From assembly GCA_041660545.1 (NCBI GenBank), contig JBAZWE010000104.1, positions 1 to 5,088 on the forward strand: a stretch of DNA of 5,088 bases. The letters are read 5' to 3'. Below, piece by piece: positions 1 through 5,088 of the stretch; the first letter of the stretch is position 1; every line of letters starts with the position of its first letter. A model generated the notes under the pieces. It was not told where the DNA came from and did no database searches. It saw only the letters and a program-made list of their open reading frames with translations. A program made the position numbers and the translations under genes. This DNA is from JBAZWE01 sp041660545 (GTDB lineage: Bacteria > Actinomycetota > Thermoleophilia > BMS3ABIN01).

Positions 1-1
1 C

Positions 2-613
2 GGTGTGCTGAAAGAACGGTCTACGTACGAGATGATGAACGCGGCTAGCGTCGGCCGGGGGACCAGTGGTATCGTCCTGGGCAAGCACTCTGGGCGCCAC
101 GCGCTGGGGGCGGCGATGGAAGAGCTGGGCATGACCCTCTCTGAAGAGGACCTCAATCAGGCCTTCGTGCACTTCAAGAAGGTGGCTGACAAGAAGAAGC
201 GGATCACCGCTGCTGACCTGGAAGCGCTGGTCGGCGAAGAGGTGCGGGGTCAGACCGACATATACGAGCTCAAATCATACGAGGTAAGCTCGAGTTCCGA
301 CTCGATGCCCAAGTGTCAGGTAGTAATCGGGAAGGAAGGGGAGGAGCTGCTCGGCAAGAGCTTCTCCGGCGGTTCGATGGAGTCGATATTCAAGGCCATC
401 GATGACGCCGTGGGCACCAAGGGCAAACTGAAGGATTACCAGGTGCATTCCGTGACCGAGGGCAAAGACTCTCTGGGCGAGGTGCGCGTAGTGGTTGAAG
501 TGAACGGCAAGGCATATGCGGGCACGGCGCTCTCCATCGATGTGGTGGAGGCCAGCGCCAAGGCGTATGTCCGCGCGCTCAATAATGCATACAGAGCCGG
601 GGCGGTGACATAG
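2..613 (+). CDS. leuA: 2-isopropylmalate synthase, C-terminal part (5' truncated by window edge)
   Basis: The first committed enzyme of leucine synthesis in the cytoplasm: acetyl-CoA plus 2-ketoisovalerate gives 2-isopropylmalate. Only about 203 codons are present. The frame is open to the window edge and begins G-V-L-K-E-R, matching the family's HQDGVLK segment, so the GTG at 5 is an internal valine and not a start. Next come the conserved GKHSGRHAL motif (about nt 80-106) and a helical linker. A LeuA dimerisation/leucine-binding domain follows (about nt 290-610), recognisable from DSLGEVRVVVEVNGKAY and IDVVEASAKAYVRALNNAY. The TAG stop at 611-613 abuts the leuC ATG with no gap, which implies one transcript and translational coupling. 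The full protein of this family is usually about 500-550 aa, so over half is missing upstream. The regulatory domain suggests leucine feedback inhibition (family knowledge). LeuA is preferred over CimA because a separate CimA-type gene lies downstream and the GKHSGRHAL and EASAKAY motifs are typical of LeuA. Confidence 0.93.
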   Translation, partial: GVLKERSTYEMMNAASVGRGTSGIVLGKHSGRHALGAAMEELGMTLSEEDLNQAFVHFKKVADKKKRITAADLEALVGEEVRGQTDIYELKSYEVSSSSDSMPKCQVVIGKEGEELLGKSFSGGSMESIFKAIDDAVGTKGKLKDYQVHSVTEGKDSLGEVRVVVEVNGKAYAGTALSIDVVEASAKAYVRALNNAYRAGAVT

Positions 614-1885
614 ATGGGAAACGCGATGAATATAACGGAGAAGATACTGGCGCGCGCCTGCGGGCAGGATGATGCGCGCGCCGGTGATTTCGTCAACGCA
701 CGGCTGGACCTGGCGCTCGCGAATGATATCACGGCGCCGCTGGCTATCAAGGAATTCGAGGCAGCGGGGCAGACGAAGGTCTGGGACCCGGAGAAGGTTG
801 TGCTGGTTTGCGATCACTTCGTTCCCAACAAGGATATAAAGTCGGCCGAGCAGACAAAGCTGGTGCGGGAGTTCGCGCGGCGGCAGGGGCTGACAAATTA
901 CTTCGATGTGGGACGGATGGGCATCGAACACGTGATCCTGCCTGAAAAGGGGTTGGTGGTTCCCGGCGATGTCGTCATCGGGGCTGACTCTCACACCTGT
1001 ACTTATGGGGCGCTGGGGGCTTTCGCGACCGGCGTCGGCAGCACTGACCTGGCGGCGGGCATGGCCACAGGCGAGGTCTGGCTGCGTGTACCGGAGACGG
1101 TCAGGTTCAACTATGAGGGTGAACCGGGGCGATATGTGACCGGCAAGGATTATATCCTCTACACCATAGGCATGATCGGCGTTGACGGGGCGCTCTACGA
1201 GGCGATGGAGTTCGGCGGCGGTGCCATCAGGACCCTGTCCATGGACGGACGGTTTACCATGTGCAACATGGCAATAGAGGCGGGCGGCAAGAACGGCATA
1301 GTAGAGCCGGACGCCATCACCGAAGAATACTGTCGCGGCCGGGCGCTACGTGAGCCGCTACTGATGAAAAGCGATGAAGGCGCGGATTACGCGCGTGTGA
1401 TTGATATAGACGTCAGCACGATCGCACCCCAGGTGGCCAAGCCGCACCTGCCGTCGAATACGGTACCGGCGTCGGAACTGGCGGACTTAAAGATAGACCA
1501 GGTCGTGATCGGCTCATGCACAAACGGGCGTATCGAAGACCTGCGTATGGCTGCGGATGTGCTGAAGGGGCGGAAAGTGCACCCGGACGTACGTGCCCTG
1601 GTCTTCCCCGGGAGCCAGCAGGTCTTCCAGCAGGCTATGAAGGAAGGGCTGATCGATATATTTATCGATGCCGAGGTTGCCGTGAGCACGCCTACCTGCG
1701 GTCCCTGTCTGGGAGGGCACATGGGCATTCTGGCCGATGGTGAGCGATGTGTCTCGACAACCAACCGTAATTTCGTCGGACGTATGGGTCATACCGGGAG
1801 CGAGGTCTATTTAGCGGGGCCATATGTGGCGGCGGCTACGGCTATTGCCGGCACGGTGGCGGTTCCCGAGGAGGTGCTGGCATGA
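614..1885 (+). CDS. leuC: 3-isopropylmalate dehydratase, large subunit
   Basis: Aconitase-family large subunit, 423 aa. With LeuD it isomerises 2-isopropylmalate to 3-isopropylmalate using a [4Fe-4S] cluster. Visible motifs: DHFVP (67-71), GADSHTCTYGALGAFATGVGSTD (from 123), GSCTNGRIEDL with Cys302, and PTCGPCLGG with Cys362 and Cys365, giving the three cluster ligands; STTNRNFVGRMGH follows (381-393). The length fits the short archaeal/anaerobe-type LeuC (about 420 aa) and not the roughly 465-aa enterobacterial form. The ATG at 614 directly follows the leuA stop and has GGTGA (604-608) five bases upstream. An in-frame ATG at 626 (MNITEKILA) with GGGA just upstream is a credible alternative start, 4 codons shorter. 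The TGA stop overlaps the leuD start (ATGA). Homoaconitase is a related activity, but the leucine-gene context favours isopropylmalate. It may also handle citramalate/methylmalate for isoleucine, given cimA downstream (inference). Confidence 0.96.
   Translation: MGNAMNITEKILARACGQDDARAGDFVNARLDLALANDITAPLAIKEFEAAGQTKVWDPEKVVLVCDHFVPNKDIKSAEQTKLVREFARRQGLTNYFDVGRMGIEHVILPEKGLVVPGDVVIGADSHTCTYGALGAFATGVGSTDLAAGMATGEVWLRVPETVRFNYEGEPGRYVTGKDYILYTIGMIGVDGALYEAMEFGGGAIRTLSMDGRFTMCNMAIEAGGKNGIVEPDAITEEYCRGRALREPLLMKSDEGADYARVIDIDVSTIAPQVAKPHLPSNTVPASELADLKIDQVVIGSCTNGRIEDLRMAADVLKGRKVHPDVRALVFPGSQQVFQQAMKEGLIDIFIDAEVAVSTPTCGPCLGGHMGILADGERCVSTTNRNFVGRMGHTGSEVYLAGPYVAAATAIAGTVAVPEEVLA
1868..1876 (+). 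promoter_or_regulatory. Shine-Dalgarno for leuD inside the end of leuC
   Basis: GAGGAGGTG lies 5 bases before the leuD ATG at 1882, still within the last codons of leuC. It is a strong match to the 16S anti-SD sequence. Together with the ATGA stop/start overlap it supports coupled translation, as expected for two subunits made in equal amounts. Confidence 0.75.
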
Positions 1886-2382
1886 TCTTCGAAGGCACGG
1901 CGCACAAATACGGACGTGATGTCGATACCGACGTCATTATCCCGGCGCGTTATTTGAATACGCACGATCCGGATGAGCTGGCAGCGCATTGCATGGAGGA
2001 CATCGACGCCGATTTCATCGGGCGCGTGCAGCCAGGCGACATAATAGTGGCCGAGGAGAACTTCGGCTGCGGGTCGTCGCGCGAACAGGCGCCGGTCGCT
2101 ATCAAGGCAGCAGGTGTTTCCTGTGTCGTGGCGGCATCGTTTGCCCGTATTTTTTATCGCAATGCGATCAACATAGGGCTGCCTATCCTGGTTTGCCCAC
2201 AGGCGGCGCGTGAAGTAAAAAGCGGCGACCGCCTGCGTGTCGACCTCGACAAGGGTGAGGTCGTCAACATGACCAGCGACAAGGCATATCAGGCGGACCG
2301 TTTTCCTGACTTCATGCAGGAGATCGTGGCGGCCGGAGGTCTGATGCAACACGTCAAGAAAAGAACCGCGGGATCGGAATGA
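1882..2382 (+). CDS. leuD: 3-isopropylmalate dehydratase, small subunit
   Basis: Swivelling-domain partner of LeuC, 166 aa; the two form the isopropylmalate isomerase. The N-terminus has GRDVDTDVIIPARYL (11-25). The substrate-binding motif NFGCGSSREQAP is at 60-71 and ARIFYRNAINIGLP at 88-101, all standard for the family. The length matches the short LeuD paired with the 420-aa LeuC class. The loop after the PAR motif reads Y24-L25-N26-T27; in the methanogen homologues this position helps separate homoaconitase (YLRT) from isopropylmalate isomerase. The start is fixed by the ATGA overlap with leuC and a strong SD. The gene ends with TGA, 52 bases before leuB. It probably also acts on citramalate-derived intermediates, since cimA is in the same cluster (inference). 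Confidence 0.96.
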   Translation: MIFEGTAHKYGRDVDTDVIIPARYLNTHDPDELAAHCMEDIDADFIGRVQPGDIIVAEENFGCGSSREQAPVAIKAAGVSCVVAASFARIFYRNAINIGLPILVCPQAAREVKSGDRLRVDLDKGEVVNMTSDKAYQADRFPDFMQEIVAAGGLMQHVKKRTAGSE

Positions 2383-2400
2383 CATCCCTGGTTCACGGAT

Positions 2401-2419
2401 CGCGGGTCGAGAGCCCGCG
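2401..2419 (+). other. Small GC hairpin between leuD and leuB
   Basis: CGCGGG (2401-2406) pairs with CCCGCG (2414-2419), extendable by a T-G wobble, with a 5-7 base loop. It has no following T-run, so it is not an intrinsic terminator. It ends 5 bases before the leuB Shine-Dalgarno (GGAGGAG, 2425-2431). It could stabilise a processed mRNA end, tune leuB translation, or be a remnant of a dispersed repeat. The pairing is seen directly; the function is unknown. Confidence 0.5.
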
Positions 2420-2434
2420 TTACTGGAGGAGCGC

Positions 2435-3493
2435 ATGCATAACATAGCGGTCATGCCTGGTGACGGCACCGGGCCGGAGGTTGTTGCGGAGGGACTCAAG
2501 GTACTGGAGGCCGCAGCGACGCGGTTCGGCTTCAAGTATGAAACAACCGATTACGATTTCGGTGGCGACCGGTATTTAAGAACCGGTGAGACTTTGCCCG
2601 ATTCAGCACTGGACGAGCTCAAGGGACATGATGCCATATTCCTGGGAGCCATCGGTCATCCCAACGTGAAGCCCGGCATCCTGGAGCAGGGCATATTACT
2701 CAAGGCGCGTTTCGAGCTTGACCAGTACATAAACCTGCGCCCCGTGAAGCTTTTTCCGGGCGTGGAAACGCCGGTCAAGGACAAGGGGCCGGACGACATC
2801 GACTTTGTCGTTGTGCGCGAGAACACCGAGGGCCTCTACGTCGGCGCCGGCGGTTTTTTGAAAAAAGGAAAGCCGGATGAGGTGGCCGTCCAGGAGAGCA
2901 TAAATACCCGTAAGGGCGTGGAGCGCTGCATACGTTACGCTTTTGACTTCTGTCAGAAACGTGGGAAGGACAACAAGCTGACGCTTTGTGGCAAGACCAA
3001 CGTGCTCAATTATTCGCAGGACTTATGGCAGCGGGCGTTCAACGAAGTTGCGGACGACTACCCGGGCATCACTACCGACTATGCCCACGTAGACGCGATA
3101 TGCATGTGGTTCATCAAGAACCCTGAATGGTTCGATGTCATCGTCACTGACAACATCTTCGGTGACATCATTACCGACCTGGGCGCCATGATACAGGGCG
3201 GGATGGGAATCGCCGCTGGTGGAAACATCAACCCGGATGGCGTCTCCATGTTCGAGCCGATTGGCGGCTCGGCGCCCAAATACACGGGCCAGAATGTCAT
3301 AAACCCGCTGGCCGCGATAGCAGCGGTGCAGATGATGCTGGAGTTTCTGGGAGAAAATGAAGCCGGCGCGGCGGTTGAGAAAGCCATTACCGACGTAACC
3401 GCCAACAAGCTAAAGAGCCTGGCCGTGGGCAAGACGGGATATTCAACCACCCAGATAGGCGATATGGTGGCGCAACTGGTTCGTGAAAGCTAA
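2435..3493 (+). CDS. leuB: 3-isopropylmalate dehydrogenase (isocitrate/isopropylmalate dehydrogenase family)
   Basis: Oxidative decarboxylation of 3-isopropylmalate to 2-ketoisocaproate; 352 aa, normal family length. Visible features: N-terminal IAVMPGDGTGPEV (4-16); substrate arginines R92, R102 and R128; catalytic Tyr135 in ENTEGLYVG; Lys187 in KTNVL; metal-binding Asp220, Asp244 and Asp248 (NIFGDIITD). The E84-x-G-I-L-L stretch has hydrophobic residues where isopropylmalate dehydrogenases contact the isopropyl group, and it lacks the Ser/Asn seen in isocitrate dehydrogenase, so a LeuB role is favoured. The cofactor loop is unusual: G277-G-S-A-P-K282-Y283 in place of the common HGSAPDI. The ATG at 2435 has a strong SD, GGAGGAG, at 2425-2431. 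TAA ends the gene 49 bases before ilvE. It probably also oxidises 3-methylmalate to 2-oxobutyrate in the citramalate route (inference). Tartrate or homoisocitrate dehydrogenase are less likely alternatives given the operon. Confidence 0.93.
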   Translation: MHNIAVMPGDGTGPEVVAEGLKVLEAAATRFGFKYETTDYDFGGDRYLRTGETLPDSALDELKGHDAIFLGAIGHPNVKPGILEQGILLKARFELDQYINLRPVKLFPGVETPVKDKGPDDIDFVVVRENTEGLYVGAGGFLKKGKPDEVAVQESINTRKGVERCIRYAFDFCQKRGKDNKLTLCGKTNVLNYSQDLWQRAFNEVADDYPGITTDYAHVDAICMWFIKNPEWFDVIVTDNIFGDIITDLGAMIQGGMGIAAGGNINPDGVSMFEPIGGSAPKYTGQNVINPLAAIAAVQMMLEFLGENEAGAAVEKAITDVTANKLKSLAVGKTGYSTTQIGDMVAQLVRES

Positions 3494-3494
3494 A

Positions 3495-3521
3495 CCGGCC
3501 TGATCGAAAAATCAGAGCCGG
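3495..3521 (+). other. 10-bp hairpin between leuB and ilvE
   Basis: CCGGC-CTGAT (3495-3504) pairs with ATCAG (3511-3515) and GCCGG (3517-3521), with one bulged A at 3516 and the loop CGAAAA. It starts 2 bases after the leuB stop. What follows is AAAGTCCC and not a T-run, so a rho-independent terminator is unlikely. It could act in 3'-end protection of a leuACDB message, partial attenuation, or mRNA processing. The ilvE SD (AGGAG, 3534-3538) lies downstream and outside the stem. Confidence 0.55.
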
Positions 3522-3542
3522 AAAGTCCCTGAAAGGAGTCTC

Positions 3543-4457
3543 ATGCCGATACCGGAGGTCTCAAAAATCTGGATGAATGGTGAGCTGGTGGACTGGAAAG
3601 ATGCAAAAGTCCACATACTCACGCATGCCCTGCATTATGGGTCGGGCGTTTTTGAAGGCATACGGGCATATGACACCAAAAAAGGGACACATGTCTATCG
3701 CCTGACAGAACACATCAAACGGCTGATGCGCTCGGCAAAGATATACATGATGGACGTACCGTTCAGCACCGAAGAGCTGGTGCAGGCGACCAAGGACGTC
3801 ATCAAGGCCAATGAACTGGAGAGCTGCTATATCAGGCCCATAATCTATCGCGGCTACGGCGAGATGGGGCTATTCCCGCTCCATGCGCCGGTTGATGTTG
3901 CGATCGCGGTCTGGCCATGGGGCACATATCTGGGCGATGACGGCATCAAACACGGTATCCGCGCCAAGATATCCTCCTTCCGGCGTTTTGGACCCAACAG
4001 CATGCCACCGGCGGCCAAGGCCACCGGGCAATATATAAACTCCAGCCTGGCCAAGGTGGAAGCGGTCAAGGCGGGCTATGAGGAAGCCATCCTGCTCGAC
4101 GACCATGGAAACCTCTCCGAGGGATCGGGGGAAAATCTTTTCGTGGTCAGAAACGGTGTTGTCGCGACACCGTCTACGTCCTGTGACGTGCTCGAGGGTA
4201 TAACCGCGGACACGGTTTTCACCATATGCAGGGACGAGGGCATACCGTTGCAGCAGAAGGTCATGGTCCGCTCCGACCTGTATGTTGCTGACGAGGCATT
4301 TCTTACAGGCACCGCGGCCGAGATCGTGCCGTTGCGCGAGGTGGACGATCGCGTCATCGGAGAGCCCGGTCCGATCACAAGGAAGATACAGGATATCTTC
4401 TATGGGATCATCAAGGGCGAGAACGAGAAGTATGGGGATTATCTGGAGTGGGTATAA
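3543..4457 (+). CDS. ilvE: Branched-chain amino acid aminotransferase (PLP class IV)
   Basis: Transfers the amino group from glutamate to 2-ketoisocaproate, 2-ketoisovalerate and 2-keto-3-methylvalerate, the last step of leucine, valine and isoleucine synthesis; cytoplasmic. It is 304 aa, the normal length for bacterial IlvE. Motifs: HALHYGSGVFEGIRAY (28-43); arginine R60 for the PLP phosphate; YIRPIIYRGYGEMG (96-109); Schiff-base lysine K159 in PPAAKATGQY; E193 in LSEGSGENLF (191-200), which contacts the pyridine nitrogen; VLEGITADTV (216-225); GTAAEIVPL (256-264). The ATG at 3543 has AGGAG four bases upstream. Position after leuB fits a shared transcript. D-amino-acid transaminase and aminodeoxychorismate lyase belong to the same fold class, but the full BCAT motif set and the neighbours argue for IlvE. 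Confidence 0.96.
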   Translation: MPIPEVSKIWMNGELVDWKDAKVHILTHALHYGSGVFEGIRAYDTKKGTHVYRLTEHIKRLMRSAKIYMMDVPFSTEELVQATKDVIKANELESCYIRPIIYRGYGEMGLFPLHAPVDVAIAVWPWGTYLGDDGIKHGIRAKISSFRRFGPNSMPPAAKATGQYINSSLAKVEAVKAGYEEAILLDDHGNLSEGSGENLFVVRNGVVATPSTSCDVLEGITADTVFTICRDEGIPLQQKVMVRSDLYVADEAFLTGTAAEIVPLREVDDRVIGEPGPITRKIQDIFYGIIKGENEKYGDYLEWV

Positions 4458-4555
4458 CGGGCGCTTAGGGAGTGGGGTCGGTGGAGCCCGGTAGCTGGTG
4501 TTTTGGATTCCATCATCGTGGTCTATATGAGAGAAATACAGCACAGGGTTGGCGG

Positions 4556-4630
4556 AAGCCGGAACGGGGTGTCCGGGCTTCCACTGAGTTCTTCAACAGT
4601 CGTTCCAGCCCTGACACCCGGTTCCGGCTT
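4556..4630 (+). repeat. 75-nt imperfect palindrome in the ilvE-cimA gap
   Basis: The arm 4556-4579 is complementary to 4607-4630: 22 of 24 positions pair, with only G4566/G4620 and C4574/T4612 mismatched. Inside the loop a second small stem forms: ACT (4583-4585) with AGT (4598-4600), and GTT (4588-4590) with AAC (4595-4597), around a CTTC loop. It sits alone in a 271-bp gene-free stretch and codes for nothing convincing. No T-run follows (AGGGGCCGC), so it is not a standard intrinsic terminator. The size, the near-perfect arms and the intergenic site fit a dispersed palindromic repeat (REP/MITE-like) or a structured RNA element. Which of these it is cannot be told from a single copy. Confidence 0.7.
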
Positions 4631-4716
4631 AGGGGCCGCTATTTATATGTTGTGAAGAATAGGCTGTGAATTCCAGGATAATGGATTGCTCCAGATATTA
4701 AATTAGAAGGCATGAC

Positions 4717-4722
4717 AGGGGA
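4717..4722 (+). promoter_or_regulatory. Shine-Dalgarno setting the cimA GTG start
   Basis: AGGGGA ends 6 bases before the GTG at 4729. The overlapping ATG at 4727 is followed at once by TGA in its own frame and cannot be the start, so GTG is the only sensible initiator and the spacing supports it. Confidence 0.65.
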
Positions 4723-4728
4723 ATTGAT

Positions 4729-5088
4729 GTGAGCCGGAAGATCGAAATATATGACACGACTCTGCGGGACGGCATGCAGCGGGAAGGCATGAGCGTTTCA
4801 GTGGATGAGAAGGTCCAGATCGCGCTCAGGCTGGACCGTCTCGGCGTGCATTACATCGAGGGCGGTTTTCCCGGGTCCAATCCCAAGGATGTGGAGTTTT
4901 ATAAAAGGGTAGCGGGGCACAGGTTGCGCTCTGCGCGGCTGGCTGCTTTTGGCATGACTCATAAAAGGGTATCCGGCCGCATCAGGATCCCTTGCTCAAG
5001 GGTCTGCTTAAAGTGGATACGCCGGTAGTCACTATCGTCGGCAAGAGCTGGAAGCTGCATACCCAGAAAGTGCTGAGGGTCGGCCTGG
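4729..5088 (+). CDS. cimA: (R)-citramalate synthase, N-terminal part, with apparent frameshift (3' truncated by window edge)
   Basis: Condenses pyruvate and acetyl-CoA to (R)-citramalate, the entry step of the threonine-independent isoleucine route. The GTG-started frame gives IEIYDTTLRDGMQREGMSVS (5-24), the HMGL-like active-site start with its catalytic Arg and metal-binding Asp, then YIEGGFPGSNPKDVEFYKR (42-60). The wording IEGG-PGSNPKD is typical of the long CimA class and unlike LeuA (DTTLRDGEQ). After ARLAAFGMTHK the frame reads nonsense and stops at TAG 5026-5028. The -1 frame from 4968 continues with G-I-R-P-H-Q-D-P-L-L and then TPVVTIVGKSW, as expected for the family, to the window end. 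One base therefore seems to be missing in AAAAGGG (4963-4969). Expected full length is about 520-540 aa, so most of the gene lies beyond the window. It is either a real pseudogene or a sequencing/assembly error. Its product would feed LeuCD and LeuB upstream (inference). Confidence 0.88.
4963..4969 (+). other. Apparent one-base deletion (frameshift site) in cimA
   Basis: Zero-frame codons are CAT AAA AGG GTA. Adding one A or one G here would read H-K-K-G-I-R-P or H-K-R-G-I-R-P and restore the family sequence for the remaining 40 codons. The run AAAAGGG is a typical place for a homopolymer indel. The zero-frame phasing (T AAA AGG) does not give a proper X XXY YYZ slippery heptamer, so programmed -1 frameshifting is poorly supported. 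Confidence 0.75.

Larger units (their letters stand above)
4458..4728. other. Non-coding gap between ilvE and cimA
   Basis: At 271 bp this is the longest gene-free stretch in the window. The first part (4458-4555) shows no clear gene or RNA motif. The middle is the palindrome at 4556-4630. The last ~90 bases (about 4640-4728) are visibly richer in A+T and could hold a cimA promoter, but no convincing paired -35/-10 was found. No T-box core motif was seen. A short open frame across the palindrome (4472-4669) has no credible start signal or protein-like composition. Confidence 0.6.

Noticed and set aside
275..994. Minus-strand open frame of 239 aa opposite leuA/leuC
   Set aside because: Lies fully opposite two well-recognised genes; the product is rich in Arg/His/Leu with no family motif, as expected of antisense shadow frames in GC-rich DNA.
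2401..2419. tRNA fragment (T-arm-like GGGTCGAGAGCCC)
   Set aside because: Only a single hairpin is present, with no TTCRA loop consensus, acceptor stem or anticodon arm nearby.
1807..2535. Minus-strand open frame of 242 aa opposite leuD
   Set aside because: Covers leuD and both its boundaries in antisense; no recognisable domain, and the coding evidence on the + strand is decisive.
3870..4544. Minus-strand open frame of 224 aa opposite ilvE
   Set aside because: Antisense shadow of ilvE with no protein-like motif.
4472..4669. 65-aa + strand open frame across the ilvE-cimA gap
   Set aside because: Reads through the palindrome, has no good SD and no family resemblance; treated as non-coding. 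A leader peptide is also unlikely because it has no run of Leu, Ile or Val codons.
4650..4701. Possible cimA promoter (GATAAT at 4677-4682, or TATTAA at 4696-4701)
   Set aside because: The -10-like hexamers are acceptable but no TTGACA-like box lies at 16-18 bp; TTGTGA at 4650 is 21 bp away. Too weak to list as a feature.
4458..4728. T-box or other amino-acid riboswitch upstream of cimA
   Set aside because: No match to the conserved T-box AGGGTGGNACCGCG core and no terminator with a T-run; the main fold is a simple long hairpin.
4963..4969. Programmed -1 ribosomal frameshift in cimA
   Set aside because: The zero-frame phasing T-AAA-AGG does not allow tandem re-pairing at a standard slippery heptamer, and CimA is not known to use frameshifting; an indel is simpler.

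Overview
This is bacterial DNA of moderately high G+C holding one stretch of a branched-chain amino acid biosynthesis cluster, with every gene on the + strand. The order is leuA (3' end only), leuC, leuD, leuB, ilvE, then the 5' part of cimA. The organism cannot be fixed from the sequence. The short LeuC/LeuD of the archaeal/anaerobe type (423 and 166 aa), a LeuB with a GGSAPKYTGQ loop, and leuA and cimA side by side suggest an anaerobic bacterium such as a Chloroflexota (Dehalococcoidia-like) or deltaproteobacterial lineage, possibly a metagenome contig. That placement is inference.

Layout: bases 2-613 encode the C-terminal part of 2-isopropylmalate synthase (end of the catalytic/linker region plus the leucine-sensing domain). 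leuC starts on the base after the leuA stop, and leuC and leuD overlap by ATGA, so leuA-leuC-leuD are tightly coupled. A 52-bp gap with a small GC hairpin leads to leuB. A 49-bp gap with a 10-bp hairpin leads to ilvE. A 271-bp non-coding gap follows; its main content is a 75-nt near-palindrome (4556-4630). Then cimA begins at a GTG at 4729. It carries an apparent one-base deletion at AAAAGGG (4963-4969) and runs off the window end in the shifted frame.

How the genes work together: LeuA condenses 2-ketoisovalerate with acetyl-CoA. LeuCD isomerises the product, LeuB oxidatively decarboxylates it, and IlvE transaminates the keto acid to leucine. CimA condenses pyruvate with acetyl-CoA to citramalate. 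The same LeuCD and LeuB can process citramalate to 2-oxobutyrate, the isoleucine precursor, so the cluster probably serves both leucine and threonine-independent isoleucine synthesis.

I see no undescribed system here. The points most worth checking are the cimA frameshift, the palindromic element before cimA, and the NADP-IDH-like cofactor loop in LeuB.
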